Assembly: GCA_964393035.1 (NCBI GenBank)
Contig: CAYMRX010000003.1
Span: 372,001-436,000, forward strand
Direction of reading: 5' to 3'
Length of the DNA stretch: 64,000 nucleotides
Source: Tabrizicola_A sp964393035
Lineage (GTDB): Bacteria; Pseudomonadota; Alphaproteobacteria; Rhodobacterales; Rhodobacteraceae
Of this stretch, positions 42,721 to 50,776 are shown one piece after another; the first letter of the stretch is position 1; each line of letters starts with the position of its first letter. A program made the position numbers and the translations under genes. The notes under the pieces were generated by a model. That model saw nothing but the letters and a program-made list of their open reading frames with translations. It had not been told where the DNA came from and ran no database searches.

Positions 42721-43494
42721 TCACGCACGCTGTTTGGGTATCAAAAGCTTTTTCGGCCGGATGGATTCGGCGGCTTTGAACAGGCCGAAGGTCTGGTTGA
42801 CGTAGTTCACCACGCCGCCGATCTGTTCCAGATATTTGGTCAACTCAGGTGTCCGTTCGGCCTCGACCACCTGCACCGGGCGATCCGGGCCTTCACCTTC
42901 GAACTGGGCGTAAAACAGCGGCTCACCGCGTTTCAGGATGATGTCCTTTTCCGGCTCGTGCCACTCAAAGGCCCACATCAACGGGCGTGGCCAGACCGAA
43001 ACCGGAAAGCGCCCGCCAAAGATCGTGCCGGGCAGTTGCTCCTTGCGGTAATGCATGAAGGCGGAAAGCTGGGTGATATAGACCAGCTCATCCGCGATAA
43101 AGCAGTAGGGCAGCATCAGTTGCACCGTGGGCCGGTCCGGGTAACGCCACTCTGCCTCGTTCACCAGCGTCATCACCTCGCCCAGTTTGTTGGCGCGAAT
43201 GGGGCTGGCGCTGCCTGCGCGATTGATGAGAACGGCCTTGCCCTTCTCGTCGCGACCAAAGCCGATGTGGATGTCAAAGGGGCATTTGATCATGAAATAG
43301 CGGCTTTCCAACTGGATCACGCCGGGGCAGCGGCCTGCGCTTTTGGAGTGTTGCTTGTTGGTTTGCCGGAACGACACCCGTTCCGGCGGATCATACATCA
43401 CCGCCCCTTTGTCCGACGTTAGAAACCAGCCGACCGTGATTGGGCCAGCATTGGGGTCATCTTCGGGCCGCTTGATCGAAATGTTGAATTCCAT
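42721..43494 (-). CDS. Unrecognised conserved-looking soluble protein
   Basis: Protein of 257 residues that I cannot place in a family. It has no signal peptide and no membrane segment. Notable parts are an N-terminal strand-rich region (FNISIKRPEDDPNAG), a middle rich in aromatic residues (LPYCFIADELVYITQLSAFM and VSVWPRPLMWAFEWHEPEKD), and a basic C-terminus (SIRPKKLLIPKQRA). The composition suggests a beta-rich fold. The ATG at 43494 is clear, and the frame upstream only overlaps cutC. It lies between the ABC remnant and cutC, with 38 bases to cutC on the same strand, so it may share its transcript. Confidence 0.7.
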   Translation of the reverse strand: MEFNISIKRPEDDPNAGPITVGWFLTSDKGAVMYDPPERVSFRQTNKQHSKSAGRCPGVIQLESRYFMIKCPFDIHIGFGRDEKGKAVLINRAGSASPIRANKLGEVMTLVNEAEWRYPDRPTVQLMLPYCFIADELVYITQLSAFMHYRKEQLPGTIFGGRFPVSVWPRPLMWAFEWHEPEKDIILKRGEPLFYAQFEGEGPDRPVQVVEAERTPELTKYLEQIGGVVNYVNQTFGLFKAAESIRPKKLLIPKQRA

Positions 43495-43532
43495 GAAATT
43501 GCGTTTCCTTTTAAAATCAAAATTGCCCGGCC

Positions 43533-44243
43533 TCAGCGCCTTGTCATTATGGCCTTCAAGGCGCGCACCTTTTCTGAGTCGGTCCGTCGCGCGTTGGGGC
43601 TGGCAAAGCCGAAAGCGATGGCCTTGGCATCGCCCAGAACCGGGGCGCTGCACGAGGCATGCAATTCTTCTATCTTCAAATCCATAAATGGCCCCGCCGT
43701 TTCCGCAGAAATTCCGGCACCCGGCAAAATTCCGATGCGGCCGGCGGCGTAATCGACAATCTCTGCCAGCCGCGCGATCCCGGCGGGGGCGGAAAGTGCC
43801 GCACCTGAGGTCAGGATGCGGTGAACACCCAAGGCCACCGCTTGATCCAGCGCACGGCGCCAATCCTCAATCAGGTCAAACGCCCGATGCAGGGTGATCT
43901 GCAACCCATCCGCCGCGGCGCAAAGCTGGCCCATTTTCGGCACATCCAGCGTCAGGTCTGTGGTCAAAGCGCCAAAGACCACACCCGCAAGGCCAGCCTG
44001 CCGGGCGGTGGAAATATCCGCCGACATTATCGCAAGGTCGGCATCATCAAGGCAAAATCCGCCGGGGCGCGGTCGGATCATCGCCATGACGGGCAGGCCG
44101 CAACCGGCCGCGTGCCGCATCAGCCCGGCGCTGGGCGTCAGGCCGCCAAGGTCCAGCGCGCTGCACAATTCGATGCGGTCAGCACCGCCTGCGACAGCGG
44201 CGGCCAAACCCAAGGGATCATCGACGGCGACTTCAAGGATCAT
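43533..44243 (-). CDS. cutC: CutC family TIM-barrel protein
   Basis: CutC-family protein of 236 residues. Motifs are IELCSALDLGGLTPS, MAMIRPRPGGF, FGALTTDLTLDVPKM, LHRAFDLIEDW and RILTSGAA. CutC was named for copper homeostasis in E. coli, but that role is disputed. Here it overlaps a ROK sugar kinase by 4 bases (ATGA) and lies in an amino-sugar cluster, which favours a carbohydrate-related role. Metal-site residues (Glu in IELCSAL, His in LHRAFD) are retained. The longer frame upstream overlaps the kinase and is not used. Confidence 0.88.
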   Translation of the reverse strand: MILEVAVDDPLGLAAAVAGGADRIELCSALDLGGLTPSAGLMRHAAGCGLPVMAMIRPRPGGFCLDDADLAIMSADISTARQAGLAGVVFGALTTDLTLDVPKMGQLCAAADGLQITLHRAFDLIEDWRRALDQAVALGVHRILTSGAALSAPAGIARLAEIVDYAAGRIGILPGAGISAETAGPFMDLKIEELHASCSAPVLGDAKAIAFGFASPNARRTDSEKVRALKAIMTRR

Positions 44244-45097
44244 GCGGTCTCCTTGCCAAAAGCGGCCAGCCCGGCTTCGGCCGCGCCGATCAACCCGGCA
44301 TCGGCCCCGCATTGTGCGGGCACCACCAGCGGCGCGCCCGTCTTGCGCAGGATGCGCGCCCGCACGGCTTTATCCAGCATCGCGACCAGCGCAGCGTCGT
44401 TTCCAAGCCCGCCCCCCACCGGCACCACCGAGGCGCCAACGACATTCAGCACCATCGCCAAGGGCCCCGCGACGATATTCAGCCAATGTGCCATGGTTTC
44501 AGGCCGGCCTGACACGATCTGCCGGGCCTCCAGCCTTTCGCCCGTCAGGGCGTGATGCAGCCGTTCCAGACCTTTTGCCCCCCCCACCGTATCAAGGCAG
44601 CCGATCTGCCCGCAGCCGCAGGGCAGGGCCGGATGGGCGACAATCGGGCCATGTCCCCATTCACCGGCAAAACCGCCCACGCCCGAGACAAGCCGCCCGC
44701 CAATCACCAGCCCCCCGCCAACCCCGGTGCCCAAGATGATGCCAAAGACATTGCCATGCCCGCGCCCCGCGCCCCGCCGCGCTTCGGCCAGCGCAAAGCA
44801 ATCGGCGTCGTTCAGCACCAGAACCGGGCGGCCGAGCATGGCTTGCAGCGTTTCAACAACCCGCGTTCCGTTCAGGCTAGGGATATTGGCCACGGTCGCC
44901 AAGCCGGTTTCCGGGTCGATCACCCCGGCGATCGAAATTGCCACGGCTTTTGCGTCGCCGGCCAGATTGGAAAGGGCCGTGGCAAAGGCAACAAGGTCAT
45001 TGGCTGGCGTTTTCGCCTCGCCAATGCGGGTCATCTCGCTCGCCGCCACCCGCGCGGCCTTGATCCGCGAGCCACCAATGTCGAATGCTGCGATCAT
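44240..45097 (-). CDS. ROK family sugar kinase (probable N-acetylhexosamine kinase)
   Basis: ROK kinase of 285 residues. The phosphate-binding N-terminus AAFDIGGSRIKAARV, the catalytic Asp in VLNDADCFALAEA, GIILGTGVGGGLVI and the zinc-binding segment ALPCGCGQIGCLD, with GH upstream (EWGHGPI), are present. The presence of E-W-G-H and the zinc CGC-GC motif is usual in GlcNAc, glucose and ManNAc kinases. The neighbourhood (cutC, nagA, murQ) favours an N-acetyl amino sugar. It is divergent from pyrF. Confidence 0.88.
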   Translation of the reverse strand: MIAAFDIGGSRIKAARVAASEMTRIGEAKTPANDLVAFATALSNLAGDAKAVAISIAGVIDPETGLATVANIPSLNGTRVVETLQAMLGRPVLVLNDADCFALAEARRGAGRGHGNVFGIILGTGVGGGLVIGGRLVSGVGGFAGEWGHGPIVAHPALPCGCGQIGCLDTVGGAKGLERLHHALTGERLEARQIVSGRPETMAHWLNIVAGPLAMVLNVVGASVVPVGGGLGNDAALVAMLDKAVRARILRKTGAPLVVPAQCGADAGLIGAAEAGLAAFGKETA

Positions 45098-45224
45098 GCT
45101 GGTCCTGTTGTTCTTGGGGTTCAGAATAGCGGTGGCGCCGCTGTGGGCAATCCCGCGCTTGATACTGCGCTTGACACAGGGCGTCCCGCACCGCAAACCC
45201 CGCCAAACCTGACCGGAGCCCGAA

Positions 45225-45914
45225 ATGTCTGATGACCGTCTGATCGTTGCCCTTGATGTGCCGAATGTCGTGCAGGGGTTGGAGCTTGCGTCGCGCCTTG
45301 GCGATGCGGTCAGCTTTTACAAGATTGGCCTCGGGATGCTGACGGGCGGTGGCTTTGCCTTGGCCAATGAGTTGAAGCAGGAACAGGGCAAGCGGGTGTT
45401 TCTGGACATGAAACTGTTTGACATCGGCGCCACGATCGAGGCGGCGGTGCGGGGGATTGCCCAATATGATCTGGATTTCCTGACCGTGCATGGCGATCCG
45501 CAGGTCGTGCGTGCGGCCTGCGAGGGCAAGCGCGGCACGGCGCTGAAAATCCTTGCCGTCACGGTGCTGACCTCTTTGGATCGCGCCGATCTGGATGCGA
45601 ACCTGATAAAGCCGGGCGACATTCATGACATCACGCTGGAGCGGGCCGCACGGGCGCTGGAGGCGGGGGCCGATGGCGTCATTGCAAGCCCGCAAGAGGC
45701 CGCGATGATCCGCGCCTTGCCGCAGGCCAAGGGGCGGTTGATCGTGACGCCGGGCGTGCGCCCGGCAGGGGCCGCCGTGGGGGATCAAAAGCGCATTGCA
45801 ACACCGGCGCAGGCGATTGCGGATGGAGCCAATCACATCGTGGTCGGGCGTCCGATCTGGCAGGCCGCGGATCCCGCCGCCGCCGCGCGCGCGATTGTGG
45901 CCGAGTTGGGCTGA
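45225..45914 (+). CDS. pyrF: Orotidine-5'-phosphate decarboxylase
   Basis: Final step of UMP synthesis; 229 residues. The substrate-site motif LIVALDVPN, the catalytic FLDMKLFDIGATIEAAV (Lys-x-x-x-D-I-x), and the phosphate-binding VTPGVRPAG are intact. GGAG lies 6 bases before the ATG. It is flanked by amino-sugar genes on the opposite strand, with only 4 bases to the convergent nagA end. A conserved metabolic gene in an otherwise catabolic region suggests the catabolic genes assembled around it. Confidence 0.96.
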   Translation: MSDDRLIVALDVPNVVQGLELASRLGDAVSFYKIGLGMLTGGGFALANELKQEQGKRVFLDMKLFDIGATIEAAVRGIAQYDLDFLTVHGDPQVVRAACEGKRGTALKILAVTVLTSLDRADLDANLIKPGDIHDITLERAARALEAGADGVIASPQEAAMIRALPQAKGRLIVTPGVRPAGAAVGDQKRIATPAQAIADGANHIVVGRPIWQAADPAAAARAIVAELG

Positions 45915-45918
45915 CCTG

Positions 45919-47055
45919 TCAGGCGGCAAGGCGCTCGCCAGCCCGCCAGACAGCGGCAAGCTGCAAATTTCCATCCAGATGCACCATGTCAGCCGACATC
46001 CCCGGCTGAAACTGGCCAATGTCTGACAATCGGCCCAAGAGTTTTGCAGGTGTCGTCGTGACCATGCGCAGGGCTTGATCCAAGGGCAGGCCAACCTCTT
46101 GCACCATCACTTGCACGGCGCGCGGCAAGGTCAGGTCGGCCCCGGCCAGCGTGCCATCTTCAAGTGTCAGCCGCCCGCCTTGCCGCAGGATGCGCCGCCC
46201 GCCCAGCATGAATTCGGTCAGATCGCTGCCTGCCGCCGCCATGCAATCCGAGACCAGAAACAGCCCTGATGGCCGCGCGGCAAGCGCGATGCGCAGCGTG
46301 GCAATGGCAACATGATGGCCGTCGGCAATCAGCCCCGCCGCCAGATCTGAGGTCAGAACCGCGCCGACCATGCCCGGATCACGGTTGCCAAGCTGGCTCA
46401 TGGCGTTGAACAGATGGGTGGCGCAGGTCGCCCCGGCCTTGATCGCCGTTTGCGCCTCGGCAAAGCTGGCCTCGCTGTGGCCAAGGCTGACCACAACGCC
46501 CGCTGCGGCCAGTGCAGCCATCTGGTCGGCGGTGGCCGATGCGGGGGCCAGCGTCAGCATCAGCCCCGGCAACTGACGCGCGGCGTCAAGGTAAAGATCA
46601 AGATCGGCCGCCGTCATGGGCCGGATCAGACCGGGATCATGGGCGCCCTTGCGATGCGGATCCAGATGCGGGCCTTCCAGATGCAACCCGAGAAAACCCG
46701 GCACGCGAATACGGGCGGCCTCGATCCCGGCATGGATGACCTGACGGGTGGCCTCTGGCGTGTCGGTAATCAGGGTCGGAAGTATTCCGGTCGCGCCAAG
46801 CCTGCCATGCAATGCGCAAAGTCGGGCCAATGAGGCGGCCGTGGTCTGGCCATCCACCATGACCCCACCGCCCCCATTGACCTGAAGATCAAGGAAACCC
46901 GGTGCCAAGGTGCCCGCTTGCAGCCGAACCTCTTGCGCATTCGCAGGGACATCGGCCGTGATCCCAACGACCTTGCCATCTTCGGTCACAAGGCAGGCCC
47001 CACGGTGCAGCACCTGCCCGTCAAAGATATCCGCCCCGGTGAAGGCCTGCTTCAT
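45919..47055 (-). CDS. nagA: N-acetylglucosamine-6-phosphate deacetylase
   Basis: Amidohydrolase of 378 residues that converts GlcNAc-6-P into glucosamine-6-P and acetate. Motifs are PGFLDLQVNGGGGV, LGLHLEGPHLDPHRKGAH, VVSLGHSEASF, ATHLFNAMSQL (metal-binding His residues) and LVSDCMAAAGS with the catalytic Asp. The ATG at 47055 overlaps the stop of the SIS gene by one base. It is the last gene of the BadF kinase-gntR-SIS-nagA unit. Confidence 0.95.
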   Translation of the reverse strand: MKQAFTGADIFDGQVLHRGACLVTEDGKVVGITADVPANAQEVRLQAGTLAPGFLDLQVNGGGGVMVDGQTTAASLARLCALHGRLGATGILPTLITDTPEATRQVIHAGIEAARIRVPGFLGLHLEGPHLDPHRKGAHDPGLIRPMTAADLDLYLDAARQLPGLMLTLAPASATADQMAALAAAGVVVSLGHSEASFAEAQTAIKAGATCATHLFNAMSQLGNRDPGMVGAVLTSDLAAGLIADGHHVAIATLRIALAARPSGLFLVSDCMAAAGSDLTEFMLGGRRILRQGGRLTLEDGTLAGADLTLPRAVQVMVQEVGLPLDQALRMVTTTPAKLLGRLSDIGQFQPGMSADMVHLDGNLQLAAVWRAGERLAA

Positions 47056-48089
47056 CAAACTGTCTCCGTCACTTTGCGCAGATGCGGGGGGGTATCTGGA
47101 TCAAAACCCCGACGGCGCGCAAGGCCTTCGACGAAGCTGTAATAGCTGACGATCAGCACCAGCGGCGCCACAAGCGGATGCAGGCCGCTGACGGCGGGCA
47201 AACTGGTGCAACCCGGCGCGCTGGCCCCGGTCAGGAACACATCCGCCCCCTGCGCGGCCAGCCGTGCGGCGGTGGCGCAGACATGGGGCTGGGCCGCATC
47301 TTCGACCGCCAGCGCAAAGACCGGAAACTGTGCCTGAACGATGGCGGCCGGGCCATGCAGCACCTCGGCCGCGGAATAGCTTTCGGCATGCAGGCCCGAG
47401 GTTTCCTTGAATTTCAGCGCCACCTCGTTGGAAATCGCATAGGCGGGACCGCGCCCCAAGACATAAAGCGATTGCGCCCGAACCAGCCGTTGCGCCAAGG
47501 GTGACCAGTCCAGCGTCAAGGCGCTGGCAAAAGCCTCTGGCAAAGCTTGAACGGCGCGGCGCAGATCGGCGTTCTCTTGCCATTCTGCCAGCAAGGCAAG
47601 TCCCGCCAGAACCGAATTCACAAAGGTTTTCGTCGCCGCGACCGAGGTTTCCGGTCCCGCCAGCAGCGCCAAGGGATGCGCCACGGCCGCGGCCATCGGG
47701 CTGTCGGCCTGATTGGTCAGGGCCAGCGTCAAGGCCCCGGCGCTGCGGGCCGATTCCATCATGGCAACGATGTCGGGGCTTTTGCCGGATTGCGAGATGC
47801 CAACACAGGCCGCCCCCGCAAGCCGCAGATGCCGGCCATAGACCGAGGCAACCGAGGGGCCGACCGAGGCGACCGGCACCCCGGCGAGCAGTTCGATGGC
47901 ATATTTCAGATAGGTTGCCGCATGGTCGGAAGACCCCCGGGCAATGGTGGCGATCAAGGTGGGGTCGGCCTGCCGCAGGGCTTGTGCGGCGGCCCGCACA
48001 GCCGCGTCAGAGCCATCCAGAAACCGCTGGGCGGCCTCGGGAATTTCGGCAACTTCGCGGGCCATTCGGGTTTGGGTGGGCTGGATCAC
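47055..48089 (-). CDS. SIS-domain sugar isomerase/deaminase, NagB-II (AgaS/GlmS-C like)
   Basis: Double-SIS protein of 344 residues similar to the isomerase half of GlmS but lacking the glutaminase domain. Sugar-phosphate binding segments IARGSSDHAATYLKYAIELL and GISQSGKSPDIV are followed by LGRGPAYAISNEVALKFKET, typical of the family. NagB-II enzymes convert glucosamine-6-P to fructose-6-P and ammonia, which would follow NagA here. GTG start at 48089 (AAAGG upstream, GTGA overlap with the regulator); an ATG at 48065 is the alternative. It is co-transcribed with nagA. Confidence 0.9.
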   Translation of the reverse strand: MIQPTQTRMAREVAEIPEAAQRFLDGSDAAVRAAAQALRQADPTLIATIARGSSDHAATYLKYAIELLAGVPVASVGPSVASVYGRHLRLAGAACVGISQSGKSPDIVAMMESARSAGALTLALTNQADSPMAAAVAHPLALLAGPETSVAATKTFVNSVLAGLALLAEWQENADLRRAVQALPEAFASALTLDWSPLAQRLVRAQSLYVLGRGPAYAISNEVALKFKETSGLHAESYSAAEVLHGPAAIVQAQFPVFALAVEDAAQPHVCATAARLAAQGADVFLTGASAPGCTSLPAVSGLHPLVAPLVLIVSYYSFVEGLARRRGFDPDTPPHLRKVTETV

Positions 48090-48853
48090 GGTGCAGGCCT
48101 TTCGTCTTCGGGCGCAAGTTTCAGTTCAACGGCAAAGTCATAGGCATCGCCGCGATAAAGCGACCGGGTAAATTCCACGACCTGACCCGATGGCAGATAG
48201 CTGATCCGTTCAATCTTCAATCCCGGCGCGCCAAGCGTGACGCCAAGCAGCGCCGAATCCCGGGCGTCGATCGAGGTTGCCGAGATGCGCTGCACGGCGC
48301 GGGTCGGGCGCAGGCCGCGGGTTTGCAGCTCGGCATAAAGCGAAGATTCCACCGCATCGGGATCGGGCAGCAGGCTGGTGGACAGGGCGGCGCGTTCGAT
48401 TGCCAGCGGCACCCCATCCGAACAGCGGACCCGCTCCAACCGGCTGACACGGTCCCCGGCACCAAGACCAAGCGCCATCACCTCCTCGGGGGCGGGCGCG
48501 TCGATCCGGCGTGAAATCCACCGGGTTTCCACGCTGCGCCCGCGCCGGGCCATGTCTTCGGTAAAGGAGGTCAGCAAGGAGAGCGCCTGTTCCAGCCTTT
48601 CGACCTTTTGCGCCACATAGGTTCCCGATCCGCGGCGCTGCACCAGTTGACCGGTGGCCACCAGTTCCTGAATGGCCTTGCGAACCGTGACGCGGGAAAG
48701 GCCGGTCATCTGGGCCATGTCGCGCTCGGCCGGAAGGCAATCGCCGGGGGCCAGTTCTCCGGCGGCCAGCGCGGCAGAGATATGCCGCTGCAATTGCAGA
48801 TAAAGCGGGCCGGAAACGCCGCCATCGAAATTTCCAGCATTGAATAGCGTCAT
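48086..48853 (-). CDS. GntR/HutC-family transcriptional regulator of amino-sugar genes
   Basis: Regulator of 255 residues. The N-terminal winged helix (LQRHISAALAAGELAPGDCL, LSRVTVRKAIQELVATG, RRGSGTYVA) is followed by a UTRA ligand-binding domain (about residues 85-245, with VSRLERVRCSDGVPLAIERA). The class includes NagR/YvoA/DasR, which respond to GlcN-6-P or GlcNAc-6-P. It lies inside the unit it probably controls, overlapping both neighbours by 4 bases. The palindromes at 49721-49742 and 49800-49821 are the likely operators. Confidence 0.92.
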   Translation of the reverse strand: MTLFNAGNFDGGVSGPLYLQLQRHISAALAAGELAPGDCLPAERDMAQMTGLSRVTVRKAIQELVATGQLVQRRGSGTYVAQKVERLEQALSLLTSFTEDMARRGRSVETRWISRRIDAPAPEEVMALGLGAGDRVSRLERVRCSDGVPLAIERAALSTSLLPDPDAVESSLYAELQTRGLRPTRAVQRISATSIDARDSALLGVTLGAPGLKIERISYLPSGQVVEFTRSLYRGDAYDFAVELKLAPEDERPAP

Positions 48854-49689
48854 GCGGCGATCTCCATGGCAAGCATCAGGGCACCGTCCAACGCATTGCC
48901 CTTGGCGGGGCGTTGTGTCCAGCGGTTGATGCGTGCCGCATAGGTTGGCCCAAGACCGCCGACAAAGGTGACGGGCCGGGCGGGGTCAGGCTGGAGCGCT
49001 GCAAGGGTTGCCTCAACCTCTTGTGTGGCAGCTTGCAGGATGGCCTCGGCGGCCGGGTCGGTTGAGGTCAGCAGGCGCGGCGCCCATTGTGCGTAATCGG
49101 CGGGCCTTGCGGTCAGGCTATAGGCCACCAGCCGGTCGGGCGCCTCAAAATGTTCCAGCACCGCATGCAGAAGCGGGGTCATCTCATGCACCCCGTCCAG
49201 CGCCCGCAGGGCACGGGCCAACAGGCTGCGACCCAGGGCGGCCCCGCTGCCCTCATCCCCCAGCCAGAACCCCCAGCCCCCGATCTGGCGCATCTGCCCC
49301 GCATGTTGCCGCGCAAAGACCGATCCGGTCCCCATCGCGGCCACAACGCCGTCTTCGCCCCCAAGCGCCCCTTTTGCGGTGGTCAGCGCGTCTGTCTCGA
49401 TCCGGCTGGCGGCAAAGGGCAGATGCGCGCCAAGCCATGCTGCCGCCCCGGCCGCATTGGCCCCGGCAAGCCCCAAGCCGGCGCGAATCTGTGACAGGGG
49501 GGCACTGGACCCCAAAGCCTGATGCGCGGCACTGGATGCGGCGCCAAGAATGTTTTGCAAAGCGAGATCACGGTTTGAAAAGATATTCGCTGGCCCCGCC
49601 TCGGCACGCGCGAGAATACGGCCTGTCGCGTCGGCCAAAGCCACGCGACACCCTGTCCCCCCGCCATCAACGCCCAAGAACATCTGCAT
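48850..49689 (-). CDS. BadF/BadG-family ATPase, probable N-acetylglucosamine kinase
   Basis: ASKHA-fold kinase of 279 residues related to eukaryotic-type GlcNAc kinase and MurK. The phosphate-1 loop FLGVDGGGTGCRVALAD, the AGLGLAGANA segment, VVAAMGTGSVFA and GGWGFWLGDEGSGAALGR are family motifs. Phosphorylation of GlcNAc or MurNAc at the 6-hydroxyl would supply NagA or MurQ. The ATG at 49689 has AGGAG 6 bases upstream. First gene of the leftward unit; divergent from murQ. Confidence 0.88.
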   Translation of the reverse strand: MQMFLGVDGGGTGCRVALADATGRILARAEAGPANIFSNRDLALQNILGAASSAAHQALGSSAPLSQIRAGLGLAGANAAGAAAWLGAHLPFAASRIETDALTTAKGALGGEDGVVAAMGTGSVFARQHAGQMRQIGGWGFWLGDEGSGAALGRSLLARALRALDGVHEMTPLLHAVLEHFEAPDRLVAYSLTARPADYAQWAPRLLTSTDPAAEAILQAATQEVEATLAALQPDPARPVTFVGGLGPTYAARINRWTQRPAKGNALDGALMLAMEIAA

Positions 49690-49720
49690 CCGAATCTCCT
49701 GCCTGCACAATACAACATAG

Positions 49721-49742
49721 ATACCACTTTGTAATCTGGTAT
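49721..49742. promoter_or_regulatory. Candidate GntR operator 1 in the kinase-murQ divergent region
   Basis: ATACCA at 49721-49726 and TGGTAT at 49737-49742 form a perfect inverted repeat with a 10-base spacer. It lies 31 bases upstream of the kinase start in an AT-rich 162-base region. Position and symmetry fit a dimeric GntR regulator. The sequence differs from the published DasR/NagR consensus, so the assignment is an inference. Confidence 0.6.
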
Positions 49743-49799
49743 TGTTTTACTGCCCATATTTTAGCGATATAGGCCAATTTTGACTGTTTGTCAGCTAAT

Positions 49800-49828
49800 A
49801 CTTTACAACTGGCATTAAAGTGGCATTA
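49800..49828. promoter_or_regulatory. Candidate GntR operator 2 upstream of murQ
   Basis: ACTTTA at 49800-49805 and TAAAGT at 49816-49821 form an inverted repeat with the same 10-base spacer as operator 1. Two TGGCATTA direct repeats (49810-49817 and 49821-49828) overlap it, 11 bases apart, about one helical turn. Operator 1 also contains CCACTTT, shared in inverse orientation here. The site is 24 bases before the murQ ATG, suitable for repression. Confidence 0.5.
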
Positions 49829-49851
49829 TCTAGCGACAGGGGGAGATTCGT

Positions 49852-50733
49852 ATGGTTGAGCGTCAGACCGAACAGGTGCATCCGTTGGGCAAGGGCCTTC
49901 ACCGGCAACCTGCGCATGCCGTGCTGTCCGCGGTTCTGATCAGCCAAGAGCAGGCTTTGGCCAAGCTGCATGCCTGTCTGCCTGATCTTGAGCATGCAGC
50001 AGAGCTTGCGGCTGAGGCGCTTTTGGCCGGGGGCAAGCTGGCTTATGCGGGCGCGGGATCGTCCGGGTTGATGGCGCTTGCCGATTGTCTCGAACTCGCA
50101 GGAACCTTTGGTATCCCGCGGGCGCAAACCCCGATGCTCTTTGCCGGTGGTGCGGCGGCGCTTCTGGCCATGACGGGCGGGGTTGAGGATGACGCAGCCC
50201 AGGCCATGGCAGATGTTGGCCTTGCCGGGCTTGGGGCCGGGGATGTGGTGCTGTGCCTCGCGGCTTCGGGATCGACGCCCTATACATTGGCCGTGGCAAC
50301 GGCAGCACGGGCCGCCGGGGCGAAGGTGGTCGGTCTGGCCAACACGGCCAATGCCGCCCTGTTCGATCTGAGCGATATCACGGTGTTGCTGGAAACCGGG
50401 CCGGAGTTGGTGGCGGGGTCAACCCGTCTGGGCGCGGCGACCGCACAGAAGGCGGCGCTGAACATGATCTCTGTCCTTGTCGGTGTCAGGCTTGGCGCTG
50501 TGCATGATGGGCAGATGGTCAACCTCATTGCCGACAACATCAAACTTGTCGATCGTGCCGCCCGCATTGTGGCGCGTATCGCAGGCACGGGCGAAGAAGC
50601 GGCGCGGATGGCGCTGCATCACACCCAAGGGGCGGTGAAACCGGCGATTTTGGTCGCGCGCGGCCAGTCCGCTGACGCGGCTTTACAAGCATTGGCGGCC
50701 AGCGGTGGAAAGCTGGCCCCATATTTGGACTGA
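49852..50733 (+). CDS. murQ: N-acetylmuramic acid 6-phosphate etherase
   Basis: SIS-fold lyase of 293 residues that removes the lactyl ether from MurNAc-6-P to give GlcNAc-6-P and D-lactate. Motifs are AYAGAGSSGLMALAD, TFGIP, TGGVEDDAAQA (catalytic Glu region), CLAASGSTPYTLA, GPELVAGSTRLGAATAQKAA and NIKLVDRAARI. Some positions differ from E. coli MurQ (S-S-G-L for T-S-G-R), so this is a divergent branch. GGGGAG precedes the ATG. The sugar ABC transporter follows after 43 bases. Confidence 0.9.
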   Translation: MVERQTEQVHPLGKGLHRQPAHAVLSAVLISQEQALAKLHACLPDLEHAAELAAEALLAGGKLAYAGAGSSGLMALADCLELAGTFGIPRAQTPMLFAGGAAALLAMTGGVEDDAAQAMADVGLAGLGAGDVVLCLAASGSTPYTLAVATAARAAGAKVVGLANTANAALFDLSDITVLLETGPELVAGSTRLGAATAQKAALNMISVLVGVRLGAVHDGQMVNLIADNIKLVDRAARIVARIAGTGEEAARMALHHTQGAVKPAILVARGQSADAALQALAASGGKLAPYLD

Positions 50734-50776
50734 TTTTCATAACCGGGCCGAAGCGCCCGCCAATAGGGAGACTGCC

